IMG/VR virus record: IMGVR_UViG_3300026097_001399
Coordinates: 1 to 24,093 of that record
DNA from: a virus
Reading direction: 5' to 3' (one strand)
Length of the DNA stretch: 24,093 bases
Under the pieces are notes generated by a model. It made no database searches and was not told the origin of the DNA. It was given only the letters and a program-made list of their open reading frames with translations. Shown here in pieces: positions 14,239 through 21,944 of this stretch. The position numbers and the translations under genes are program-made. How positions within the stretch are numbered: the first letter of the stretch is position 1; the number at the start of each line of letters is the position of its first letter.

Positions 14239-15440
14239 TTGTACTCTGTTCCTGAATGACTAAAATTTCTGTCTGCCACATGATCTCTGTAGCGATTACC
14301 ACTTCGCAACCACTGCAATCCGTTGCCCTGCATGATATCTACCATTCGATCAATTGTGCCGTTGTTCCAGTCTGATATTTCGCCCTGCAACACGCTAGGC
14401 TCTTCTAGCCCTGCTAAAATCTTACTTACTGCATCCTCCTTGCTCCACGGAACATACAACCGACTAGCATCGTTGCCGAATGTTTCAGGGAAACTACGAT
14501 ATGCAGGATAAACCACATTACATCCTAGTGCGTCTGCTTCACTGACAGTGTTGCTGACCCAATCCTGTAGCGCACAATTAAACAGTACTTTACTATCATT
14601 GACTACATTGTAATAATCATTCTTCTGCAAGTTCGCCATAATAGTAAGTTTGCCGTCTGCAACCATCTGAGTGGCACGTTCCAGGTACCGTGGATTGTTG
14701 CTACGCAATGGACCACCACTCAGTACTGCAAACTCAACATCTGGACGCACTGCTTTTACCATCTCAATTACATCCATAAAGAAGTCTGGCTGTTTTTCTT
14801 GGTCAAAGCGTGCTGCAAATACCACACGGTCTTTTCTTTCGGTCCACGGTTTAATACGATTGTTTACACGACTTTGAACCTCTGTTTTGCCAAAGCTCAA
14901 ACCCGAGATGTTGTAGATAGGAGCAGTCCAGCCTGCAATCTTCATATGTGCAACCATTTCTTCGTTGGTTGCAAGAATATGTACATTGGGGATTTCATTG
15001 CACATCTTTTCGTACAAACTCATCCACTTTTCCATACCCCATACATGAACAAAGTCATCTGGGTCAATTGCTTGTGCAAGACAGCGTAGATAAATTTTAG
15101 GACGCTGTTCTTCCGGTACCTGACACAAAATATAAGGCAGTGCTTCCATACCAGGCTGAAACATGTCTTCAAAAAAGATTGCATCGTCAGCAGTAATTTC
15201 ACCGTTGCGATGCATCTGTACTAGATTCATCAATTGGCTCATGCCAAAATAGCTGCGACCGTGTGCGTCTAGTACTTGACCTACCGATATTGATTTGGTA
15301 TTATCAATTGTTTCACCTGGTACCACAGTGTAATCAATGCCTCTGCGATTGTACACCTCTGTGCTCCAGTCTTGCAGTTGCAGTGTGTAGCGTCCTTCGT
15401 AAGGCTCTAAGCCCATGTAAAAAAGTTTTCTAAAACTCAT
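14235..15440 (-). CDS. GT-B fold glycosyltransferase (GT4-like)
   Basis: The 401-residue product has a two-domain GT-B layout. The N-terminal half includes DDAIFFEDMFQPGMEALPYI. The C-terminal half has DRVVFAARFDQEKQPDFFMD, VEFAVLSGGPLRSNN and SNTVSEADALGCNVVYPAYR, the EADA block being where the donor sugar binds. This resembles GT4-type retaining glycosyltransferases. There is no signal peptide, so it would work in the cytoplasm on a protein, a lipid-linked or nucleotide-linked acceptor, or on modified DNA. The adjacent epimerase and aminotransferase suggest it uses a phage-made sugar. Its start has a weak AAAGG site. Confidence 0.8.
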   Translation of the reverse strand: MSFRKLFYMGLEPYEGRYTLQLQDWSTEVYNRRGIDYTVVPGETIDNTKSISVGQVLDAHGRSYFGMSQLMNLVQMHRNGEITADDAIFFEDMFQPGMEALPYILCQVPEEQRPKIYLRCLAQAIDPDDFVHVWGMEKWMSLYEKMCNEIPNVHILATNEEMVAHMKIAGWTAPIYNISGLSFGKTEVQSRVNNRIKPWTERKDRVVFAARFDQEKQPDFFMDVIEMVKAVRPDVEFAVLSGGPLRSNNPRYLERATQMVADGKLTIMANLQKNDYYNVVNDSKVLFNCALQDWVSNTVSEADALGCNVVYPAYRSFPETFGNDASRLYVPWSKEDAVSKILAGLEEPSVLQGEISDWNNGTIDRMVDIMQGNGLQWLRSGNRYRDHVADRNFSHSGTEYK

Positions 15441-15464
15441 TGTTGTGCCTTTGTTTGAATAAAA

Positions 15465-15722
15465 TTGAGAGCAGTAACTGGTTAGTGTTTAACGGCGGTA
15501 GCCGCCCCGGGCGTCTTTGCCCCAATGGTTTGTTATTTTTTTACCATCCTTGAATCGGAGGTAGCTGCTATAAGCATAAGACTTATGTCTATACAAATCT
15601 GCCTCGTTGTAGCGATAGCCAAAACGAACACAGAACTTACGGAATTGATCAAGATCGCTAAAGATATTAGCTACTGCTTGCTTCATACACGTGTTTCCTT
15701 ATTATTGAGTTACTGCTCTCAA
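15465..15722. repeat. 15-bp inverted repeat flanking the 65-residue gene
   Basis: The sequence ttgagagcagtaact at 15465-15479 occurs again as its exact reverse complement at 15708-15722. The arms lie in the two intergenic gaps on either side of the small gene at 15489-15686. In the minus-strand transcript they could pair and hold the gene in a loop of 228 bases. They might also mark the ends of an inserted gene cassette. A match this long at this distance is unlikely by chance. Confidence 0.7.
15489..15686 (-). CDS. Small conserved hypothetical protein, 65 aa
   Basis: The 65-residue protein is basic and aromatic-rich: FSDLDQFRKFCVRFGYRYNE, then DLYRHKSYAYSSYLRFKDGK and a tail HWGKDARGGYRR. 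It recalls a small conserved protein of marine T4-like phages, and its positive charge would allow nucleic acid binding. The ATG follows AATAATAAGGAAACA, a leader that also precedes metK. Intergenic gaps of about 40 to 50 bases on both sides are large for this genome, and each contains one arm of a 15-bp inverted repeat. The function is not known. Confidence 0.7.
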   Translation of the reverse strand: MKQAVANIFSDLDQFRKFCVRFGYRYNEADLYRHKSYAYSSYLRFKDGKKITNHWGKDARGGYRR

Positions 15723-15727
15723 AACTG

Positions 15728-16159
15728 TTAACATCCTACTTCTTCAGCGCCATTAAGCTCGTTGGTTACTGTCTCTTTAGGATAAAAAATTTCACAACCG
15801 TTTTCGTTGTCTTCTGCTACAGAAATTTTTACATCTCTGTTTGGGTATCTGGCTTTAATTTCCGCATACAAGTCGTCTGCAATCATTTCACAGCTCTTGT
15901 AATCTAGATCAAGTACTGTGGTCGAATGGTCGACTTCTTCGTACAGTCGTTGCAACCAACGTTTGAACTGTATAAACTCGATGTCGCGATCGTTGTGAAA
16001 TACTTCAATCCACACACGAAAATGAAAAATATGTCTGTGTGGATATCCTAAAAAGCTCACATCGTCCCAATCGCCTGTGGCAAGTTTAGGATCTGTGTCC
16101 GCTCCGGGATATTTATGCACGCCTTCTTTGGTAAAAGAAACCCAAATGCTTCGATTCAT
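15728..16159 (-). CDS. Divergent QueD/PTPS-like T-fold protein
   Basis: This 143-residue protein keeps the T-fold outline of QueD. His15 in GVHKYPG and His41/His43 in YPHRHIFHFRVWIEVF form a plausible zinc triad. IEFIQFKRWL corresponds to the DF..LK block and EEVDHSTTVLD to the LDH block. CEMIADDLYAEIKARYP followed by SVAEDNENGCEIFY matches the C-terminal helix and glutamate strand. The cysteine expected four residues before His41 is absent, so it may not catalyse the QueD reaction. It lies two genes after DpdA and could take part in the 7-deazaguanine pathway or have become a binding protein. The family call is moderate. It overlaps the preceding gene as ATGA. Confidence 0.6.
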   Translation of the reverse strand: MNRSIWVSFTKEGVHKYPGADTDPKLATGDWDDVSFLGYPHRHIFHFRVWIEVFHNDRDIEFIQFKRWLQRLYEEVDHSTTVLDLDYKSCEMIADDLYAEIKARYPNRDVKISVAEDNENGCEIFYPKETVTNELNGAEEVGC

Positions 16160-16659
16160 TTTAATACCTCGTCGTTTTTGTATTCTTGCCAGTCAGTGTA
16201 TTTAGATCTATCCATTAAGTTGTGTAAATTATGACACCATACACCAGGATTAGTCGCCGCAAAATCCTTGTCATCCAACTTGATCATTGTGTTGTAATTC
16301 CACTGACTGATATAAGGTAATGGAATTCTCAACTGTGGAATAAAATTATTGTGTTCAATCAAACAACTTTCTAAAAAGTCTTCTGCTTGTGCAATAGGAA
16401 TATCCAATGTACACAGTATACCCTTGTGCAAAAAATGTGTGATCATAACTTCCCATCTTTCCCACTCTGCGCCAGCTGGATTGAAGCTGTGATTAGCGCC
16501 AAAGAAGATGTGTTCGCAATTGTGTTCAATGTACATTTGTTCAATGTCAGTTGTATCTTGTATTTCGGTTACAAACAGTGTACGACATCCAAACGCAGGT
16601 GTGCGTTCTACTTCGTATCCTATGAAGAAGTTGGTGTTTTCGTGTCCTTCACGATTCAT
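16156..16659 (-). CDS. Conserved phage hypothetical protein, 167 aa
   Basis: The product contains TLFVTEIQDTTDIEQMYIEH, then CEHIFFGANHSFNPAGAEWE. Further on it has LPYISQWNYNTMIKLDDKDF and ATNPGVWCHNLHNLMD. The first half alternates strands and helices in a way that would suit a Rossmann-like or receiver-like fold, but no binding motif is seen. I recall close relatives as conserved unknowns in marine T4-like phages. It lies between the DUF465-like gene and the QueD-like gene, overlapping both neighbours by a few bases, so it belongs to the same transcript as dpdA. Confidence 0.75.
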   Translation of the reverse strand: MNREGHENTNFFIGYEVERTPAFGCRTLFVTEIQDTTDIEQMYIEHNCEHIFFGANHSFNPAGAEWERWEVMITHFLHKGILCTLDIPIAQAEDFLESCLIEHNNFIPQLRIPLPYISQWNYNTMIKLDDKDFAATNPGVWCHNLHNLMDRSKYTDWQEYKNDEVLK

Positions 16660-16870
16660 TTATTTCTGCCTTTAGTGTATTAATACGTTTTAGAGTACTC
16701 TCCATTTCGTCTTTGAGTGCAAGCTTGCGCTTTTTCAATTGCTGTACGTGTTCATCTTCGTCGTATTTCTTGTACTGTTCTACAATATATGCATTTAAAT
16801 CATCGTGTTGTAGTTTAACACTTTCATAGTGGCCTGTCAACTTATCTACTTGATGTTCTATACTTGACAT
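16649..16870 (-). CDS. DUF465-like coiled-coil protein, 73 aa
   Basis: Started at the ATG at 16870, this 73-residue protein is a helical hairpin: MSSIEHQVDKLTGHYESVK, then a polar linker, then HVQQLKKRKLALKDEMESTL and KRINTLKAEIN. The pattern LKK.KL.LKDE is the signature of the DUF465/YdcH group of short coiled-coil proteins. A strong GAGGAGG site lies across the end of dpdA, with a single base between the dpdA stop and this ATG. The longer frame from 16912 lies inside dpdA and is rejected. Relatives are frequent in marine T4-like phages. The role is unknown. Confidence 0.8.
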   Translation of the reverse strand: MSSIEHQVDKLTGHYESVKLQHDDLNAYIVEQYKKYDEDEHVQQLKKRKLALKDEMESTLKRINTLKAEINES

Positions 16871-16871
16871 A

Positions 16872-18329
16872 TTATTCCTCCTCAAATAAGGCACCAAATT
16901 GGGTGCTAGCATTTACAGTTTTCTTGCCGACGTTGAGTCTAGTGCCAATCACCTGCATCCAGAATTTGCTGTGCTGATCAATCAATTCCAAACTTTTTTC
17001 TCTGTCTTGTAAACTGAAAATTTCGTCCACAAGATCTCTGTGTGTAATAGTTTCAAAACGTTCGTCAATCAGCATGTGAGGATATAGTCCAGAATCGTAT
17101 TCTCTGTTGCTACGCTGTGTGCTTTCAATGTGCATCCACACATTGTGCGACATCTGTAGCGCATAACTAAAACTATCCCACGAAGTTTTGCCTTCCTTGC
17201 CTATTTTATTTAGATCACCTGGCTTGTATATACAGATATCTTGAATGCTCAAATGATCGCTAATAGGTGATTCCTCAAAACTAGGCAGTATGCCCTCGTT
17301 GATCACTACATCACCGAACTTGCGACGGTCTGTTGCATATTTTTTATCATCGGCACTTGGACTCATCATGTAACTCCATTTGCCTCTATCTTCGATTCTA
17401 ATATTGTGATATATCTGACCATTTGCAGTAGCAAGAAACGGACTAGCACAATCGTATGTGATCATAAAGTTTGGATTGTGATATTTGCGCACTGCACGTT
17501 GTATGTCTGTTAGCAAACATGCCCACTCTAGTTTGCTAGTGCCTAGGAAATGCATCACATCATGCACGCCTTGTTCTAGCAAACCGTCGTGAATAAGATG
17601 TACAAGCCTGCGCAAGATCAAGTGTACATCGCACATGTTCTGACCACCCATTGCCCAGCCATCAAAGTGTGTTTCTGGGTACTTAGCAGGATCACAATAG
17701 TCTTTGAATTCTTCATACCAACTGTCAGCATCAGCATGATTGCTGCCTTGTAACACATTCAGTACTTTGAAGTTGCCACGACGGTTAGCCATATAGTATT
17801 GAGCATTGATGTGTGTTGCATCAACAGCATCTTGATAACTGTAAATACCACTGGCCGCGGCCGCTTTAGGATCTTGAAATGTCCAAGTAGGAATATCCAG
17901 CATCATACCGTAATCCATATACTCTTCCATCCACTCTACTACCAAGCGGCGTTTTTCGGCTGCCTTTGGGCAGTTGGGATTTTTCCAATCACCTTCCCAT
18001 AATCCTTTGGCAATCTGGAATCCGCCCGAATCGCCCAACAACCACGAATTTTCTCTGTCACGCTGGCGCACCATGTTTTCCTTGGCTATTTCTTTGGCGG
18101 TATCAAGGTTTGCATGACCTGCTGAATACAATGCCCACTTGTACTGGAATGCGCCTTCTTGTACATTTAGAAAGTTTAGTGCTTCAACGCTGCCGAGACC
18201 AGCTGGGACCCTTGCAGGATCTACATAGTTTTCTTCACGCTGTTTGCCAATGAAAGTGGCATAAAACCCGCTTATGCTAGGCAAAAACACAGCATAGTCT
18301 TGTTGTGTTGCTGTTAGGTTTTGATTCAT
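16872..18329 (-). CDS. dpdA: DpdA-like 7-deazaguanine DNA transglycosylase
   Basis: The 485-residue protein belongs to the tRNA-guanine transglycosylase superfamily. In order it shows LLGDSGGFQIAKG (DSGGFQ at 100-105, with the conserved base-recognition Asp100), MMLDIPTW (142-149), VLQGSNHADADSWYEEF (from 192), GWAMGGQN (224-231), HFLGTSKLEW (from 260) and ITYDCASPF. Asp293 in that last block is the likely nucleophile. The CxCxxC zinc site of tRNA enzymes is not seen. Phage members of this group (DpdA) exchange guanine in DNA for a 7-deazaguanine base. The start overlaps the clamp stop as TAATG, and queD/queE occur in the same window. A tRNA substrate is the main alternative. Confidence 0.85.
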   Translation of the reverse strand: MNQNLTATQQDYAVFLPSISGFYATFIGKQREENYVDPARVPAGLGSVEALNFLNVQEGAFQYKWALYSAGHANLDTAKEIAKENMVRQRDRENSWLLGDSGGFQIAKGLWEGDWKNPNCPKAAEKRRLVVEWMEEYMDYGMMLDIPTWTFQDPKAAAASGIYSYQDAVDATHINAQYYMANRRGNFKVLNVLQGSNHADADSWYEEFKDYCDPAKYPETHFDGWAMGGQNMCDVHLILRRLVHLIHDGLLEQGVHDVMHFLGTSKLEWACLLTDIQRAVRKYHNPNFMITYDCASPFLATANGQIYHNIRIEDRGKWSYMMSPSADDKKYATDRRKFGDVVINEGILPSFEESPISDHLSIQDICIYKPGDLNKIGKEGKTSWDSFSYALQMSHNVWMHIESTQRSNREYDSGLYPHMLIDERFETITHRDLVDEIFSLQDREKSLELIDQHSKFWMQVIGTRLNVGKKTVNASTQFGALFEEE

Positions 18330-19060
18330 TACTTGCTTTGTGCAGGCAGAATGTAGTTGTATTCAGCAATACCGCTGTCTACTGTGATCTGTGCAGCACC
18401 TGCATCTGAAAACTTGATGGTAGCATCACCCGGCAACTTAAGAATACTCAGCACCGGTGCTACAGGCCAGTTCCAGCCTTTGCCCAAGTCACCGTTCACA
18501 TCAGCTTCAAACACAAAGTTTCCAGCATGTGTGCTGTGATCGCCAAAGTAAAACTTCAAATCGGCGCCATCAGTTTTGGCTACAAATGTAGTTTCTTCAG
18601 AGTTGGCTTGTGCTTGAAAATGGAATCTTTGTACACTAGCAATGTTGGGTGTTACTTCAACATCCCACTGCACTCCTTTGAATTTCACAGTTTTGAGTTT
18701 TTCGTTGATGATTTCTGCACTCATAAAACGATAGTCGTTTTTAAAGTCTCCAGCAGTGTTTTCAAAATGCAAACCCACAGGCACATCTTCGCCGTTGCGT
18801 TCTTGTGTGTTCACAGAAATTTTAGCATTTTCTTTGTATTCTGGGATGTTCAGCAGAATGTTTAGTTTGTTGAGGTTAGGCATGCCAAATGTACCAACAA
18901 AATCCTCAACTGGTGTTTTGAACTTTCCTTGTACAATCACACTGCGGTCTTCGGCCATTGCATCGATGACAGTTTCTTTGTCGTTGCCTGTGACTTTGAC
19001 AGTGTCGATAAATCCCAAACTGTGGGTGTGTTGTACTAGATCTAGTAGGAAATCATTCAT
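18329..19060 (-). CDS. gp45: Sliding clamp, DNA polymerase processivity factor (T4 gp45-like)
   Basis: The 243-residue protein has the size and beta-rich layout of the T4 gp45 clamp (228 residues), which forms a ring on DNA and tethers the polymerase. Recognisable segments are VEDFVGTFGMPNLNKLNILL (the position of the gp45 YDLNGFLGIL block) and FHFQAQANSEETTFVAKTDG. KGWNWPVAPVLSILKLPGDA also supports the match. The C-terminus IAEYNYILPAQSK is typical of clamps. It lies close behind the polymerase genes as in T4-like phages and starts four bases after the preceding gene, with a GGAG site upstream. Its stop is fused to the dpdA start, linking modification to replication. Confidence 0.85.
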   Translation of the reverse strand: MNDFLLDLVQHTHSLGFIDTVKVTGNDKETVIDAMAEDRSVIVQGKFKTPVEDFVGTFGMPNLNKLNILLNIPEYKENAKISVNTQERNGEDVPVGLHFENTAGDFKNDYRFMSAEIINEKLKTVKFKGVQWDVEVTPNIASVQRFHFQAQANSEETTFVAKTDGADLKFYFGDHSTHAGNFVFEADVNGDLGKGWNWPVAPVLSILKLPGDATIKFSDAGAAQITVDSGIAEYNYILPAQSK

Positions 19061-19063
19061 TGA

Positions 19064-20002
19064 TTATTTCTCCGTGTTTCTTTGAATTTTTGCAAGAGTC
19101 TGTCCTGCTCGATTGTGCTCCAGTTTGCCGGGCTTTTGTATAATAGCATAACTAAAATTAGGATAATGATCTACAAGTTCAATTATACTGAATCCTAATC
19201 CATCTGTCAAGGATTTTAGCCTGGTTTTGGTCATGTAGCACTTGAGATTTTGTTCTGCCAAGATACAACTTCCCTGTATCTCGCAATTGTTGTAGCTGAA
19301 CGCCATGACGCCGCCCGGTCTCAGCAATTGGTAAAATGTTTTGAACAACTCCACCTGTACACTGTATGGCTTGAATTCAAAGTAGTTTAACGCAAAGATA
19401 AAGCCAAATTGTTGTTGCGGCAGAATTGAGAAGTCATCGTTGTTGATCACATATGGCCGCATGCGTCTTTGATATTTTTCGTTGAATCTATCCATCACTT
19501 CGTCCAGCAGTTCTTGATGCCGGTCTACTATGTACAAAGGGTCGCATCCTACCAAGTGCCGGGTCCACTCCTCCATACACGGATTAAGCTGAAGTCCAGG
19601 ATAGGTCCAGTCTACATATGGTTTTATTTTTGCAGACAATTCTTTGGTGTACAGATCTGTGCCATACTGACTATTTTGATATCTAGTTTCGTCGGCATCG
19701 CCACTTTGGTAGTATTTTTCGTATGTGCGGTAACTGTCAATGAGATAGTCTTTTTCCAATTCTTTGATAAGATCGTCAAAGTCGTCGAGCACATTTTTGC
19801 TGTAGTTTCTTATGTTAAAGTAGCTTTGCTCAATGTTTTTTAACTCTTGCTCTATATGATTCACAGAGATATTTAGACCTGGATTTTTAGAGGTGTGTAA
19901 TTTTCTACTCAACCCATTGGCCATTTTGCGAATTTGACTCCAGTTTATATCTAAAAAGTCATCTCTTGCACTGATAATTTTGCTTAATTTACGTTCTGCC
20001 AT
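19064..20002 (-). CDS. SAM-dependent methyltransferase-like protein
   Basis: The 312-residue protein has a helical N-terminal half (KISARDDFLDINWSQIRKMA, NISVNHIEQELKNIEQSYFN) and a class I methyltransferase-like C-terminal half. The second part holds FGFIFALNYFEFKPYSVQVE followed by LFKTFYQLLRPGGVMAFSYN, the LRPGG block being the post-motif strand of class I enzymes. The glycine-rich motif I is not clear (MEEWTRHLVGCDPLYIVDRH is the best candidate). I start it at the ATG at 20002, just after the polymerase stop. It could modify DNA or protein, and an inactive, structural version cannot be excluded. MetK in the window may feed it. Confidence 0.6.
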   Translation of the reverse strand: MAERKLSKIISARDDFLDINWSQIRKMANGLSRKLHTSKNPGLNISVNHIEQELKNIEQSYFNIRNYSKNVLDDFDDLIKELEKDYLIDSYRTYEKYYQSGDADETRYQNSQYGTDLYTKELSAKIKPYVDWTYPGLQLNPCMEEWTRHLVGCDPLYIVDRHQELLDEVMDRFNEKYQRRMRPYVINNDDFSILPQQQFGFIFALNYFEFKPYSVQVELFKTFYQLLRPGGVMAFSYNNCEIQGSCILAEQNLKCYMTKTRLKSLTDGLGFSIIELVDHYPNFSYAIIQKPGKLEHNRAGQTLAKIQRNTEK

Positions 20003-20003
20003 A

Positions 20004-20987
20004 TTAAAACTCAAACAAACTGTCAAAAGTTGTGCTAGTATCGGTCTTTTCTTTGAGATCCCAATCTAGTTCGCCTAATAGATTGTTGACTTTTGCATCA
20101 ACAATTGTTTCTGTCATTAGGTCGTCATCAAACGGTAATTCTTTAAACCAATTTGGAATATGTAATTCGTCAATTGGGTATGCTACACTGGTATAGCCCA
20201 TGGGATTGTGTTTGAGCTTGCACACAATTGTTTTTTGCCCATCCATTATTTCCATGGAATATTTGTCTCCGTTCATTTCACGCAGACTATTCCAATTGAG
20301 TGCTGCTCTGACGTGGCCCGGCATGTTCACTTTGCCTTTTCTTGCTAATTCATTGCGAAACTTGGTCAAGTTGTTTACACGTTTGGGTGTGCCTTTTTCC
20401 CAACTGGGCATTTGTTTAAATTCCAGTTTAAAGTCACGGATTCGCTCTGTAACATAATCTTCACCTAGATCCATCAGTGTATCCAACAAAATACTGCTGA
20501 GAAAGTCTTGCATAAACTTTGGTGTGTCCGACCTTTTTAGGTCAAGGCCCATTGCTTTTACCTTGCCTGGCTTTCCGTCTATGTCTTTGCGCTCGCCTTC
20601 GTCATCATAAACCAGTAATGCATAGCGTTTCTTAGTGATAAACAATCCGCTTTCGGCCACAGCTTCTCGTCCACACTGCACAATTTCACCGTACTTTCTT
20701 GGACAAGCAAATGCACGTTTCATGAAGTCAGGAAAGCTCGCAGACACTTGTTCGCCAATTTGATCATACAATTGTACTACTGTGTCTTTGTCCCAGGTCA
20801 TGGTGCCTGATTCAACTTCCTTGCGCACAGCCGGCCATGCACTAAAATAGCAGGAATCTGTGTTGTGTAAAAGAATATCATTGCCAAAAAAGAATGGATC
20901 GCCATCAGCAATACTTATATCGTAAACATAATCATCGTCGGTGTTAACAAGCTCTACAGATTTTACTCGTTCTCTGATAGTATCCAT
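20004..20987 (-). CDS. gp43: DNA polymerase family B, C-terminal half with split-intein C fragment
   Basis: This gene carries a 42-residue C-terminal intein fragment followed by the rest of the polymerase. The fragment ends in VYDISIADGDPFFFGNDILL and then the terminal His-Asn (HN). The C-extein begins TDSCYFSAW, the second half of the catalytic YGDTDS motif C, and runs 285 residues through the thumb region. It ends in a phenylalanine-rich tail (STTFDSLFEF) of the kind that binds the sliding clamp. I use the ATG at 20987, with an AAAGGA site about seven bases upstream. An ATG at 20996 is also possible. The start overlaps the endonuclease gene by 25 bases. Alone it lacks the exonuclease and most of the palm, so protein splicing in trans is required. 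Confidence 0.93.
   Translation of the reverse strand: MDTIRERVKSVELVNTDDDYVYDISIADGDPFFFGNDILLHNTDSCYFSAWPAVRKEVESGTMTWDKDTVVQLYDQIGEQVSASFPDFMKRAFACPRKYGEIVQCGREAVAESGLFITKKRYALLVYDDEGERKDIDGKPGKVKAMGLDLKRSDTPKFMQDFLSSILLDTLMDLGEDYVTERIRDFKLEFKQMPSWEKGTPKRVNNLTKFRNELARKGKVNMPGHVRAALNWNSLREMNGDKYSMEIMDGQKTIVCKLKHNPMGYTSVAYPIDELHIPNWFKELPFDDDLMTETIVDAKVNNLLGELDWDLKEKTDTSTTFDSLFEF
20862..20987 (-). other. C-terminal split intein fragment (IntC)
   Basis: Codons 20987-20862 encode 42 residues with intein block F (VYDISIADGDPFFFGNDILL) and block G ending in HN. The next residue is threonine, the usual kind of +1 nucleophile. It should pair with the fragment at the end of the first polymerase gene to restore the YGD-TDS junction. 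Confidence 0.92.
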
Positions 20988-21919
20988 TTTTTGCATTCCT
21001 TTAAAATTTTATTGGGATTTTCTAAAAATTCACTTTCCCAAATAACTAAACATTTAATATTTCTTTCAGACAGTAAAAGTTTTATTTTTTGACTATCTTC
21101 TTTCCATATATCACTGGCAACCTTGTTAACAACAGAATGGTAATAATTTTCAACAAAAAATTTAGGATTGCAGTGCCAGTAATCTCCATTATATTCAATT
21201 GCTTTGTTGTTGTGCACTATATCATAAAAATTAGCTTTGTTATGGCCGTAGACGCAGTACTGTTTTGTATTGCACGAATAGTCTAAGCTAAATCCTAAAT
21301 ATTTTTCTAATTCATCTACAAAAAATTTTTCTGTATTGCTAACATAATTTGTAGTATGTACTCTTTCCTGCAATATTATTACTGCCGTTTCTGTATCGCA
21401 ATTATATCTTTTACAAATATTTTCTATAGAGTGTGATTTTTCTTTGCAGATTTCTTTATATTTTTTTGTACCTTGTTCTTTGCCATACTTTTCTACAAAA
21501 TAATCTATGGTATTTGTGTATGCTTGTCGCTCGCAATAGTTTTGCCAGCGTATTGTGCCTTCCGCTTCTCCGTGTTTTTTGATTAGATTTTTCAGTGTAA
21601 CTGCTCTACTTTTGTTAAAGTCTTCAAAATCTTTATCTGTCCAGCCGTATTTTTCTTTTTTATATTCATAAGAATTAGAATATGCCTGTTTTTGTTTATA
21701 TGCCTGCCACCGCAGTTTTCCTTCTTCGACTCCGTGTTTTTTAATTAGATTAGATTCAGTGACGGCTGTATTTTTTGCTAAAGCGTCATCTACAAGTTTT
21801 GCTTCCGGATAAACTTTTTTGTATTCTCTACCGTTTGCGAATCGTCCTGTGCAATTATATTTGAAATGTGTCCATTGCAATCTTGGGGCTTCAAAGCCGC
21901 ATTCTAAACATTTAGGCAT
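20963..21919 (-). CDS. Free-standing Vsr-like homing endonuclease
   Basis: The 318-residue protein sits between the two polymerase halves. An N-terminal zinc-finger-like segment has Cys4, Cys7, His18 and Cys23. At least two tandem DNA-binding repeats follow, each of the form LIKKHG.(E/A)EG..RWQ.Y...QAY.N, which are typical of phage homing nucleases. The C-terminal domain contains AIEYNGDYWHCNPKFF and KIKLLLSERNIKCLVIWESE, the pattern of very-short-patch-repair (Vsr, EDxHD) nucleases. An AGGAG site precedes the ATG. The coding region is clearly more AT-rich than neighbouring genes, a sign of separate origin. It would cut intein-free polymerase genes and spread the whole arrangement. Confidence 0.88.
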   Translation of the reverse strand: MPKCLECGFEAPRLQWTHFKYNCTGRFANGREYKKVYPEAKLVDDALAKNTAVTESNLIKKHGVEEGKLRWQAYKQKQAYSNSYEYKKEKYGWTDKDFEDFNKSRAVTLKNLIKKHGEAEGTIRWQNYCERQAYTNTIDYFVEKYGKEQGTKKYKEICKEKSHSIENICKRYNCDTETAVIILQERVHTTNYVSNTEKFFVDELEKYLGFSLDYSCNTKQYCVYGHNKANFYDIVHNNKAIEYNGDYWHCNPKFFVENYYHSVVNKVASDIWKEDSQKIKLLLSERNIKCLVIWESEFLENPNKILKECKKWILSENE

Positions 21920-21944
21920 ATGGCGATACTCCTGTTGTCATAAA

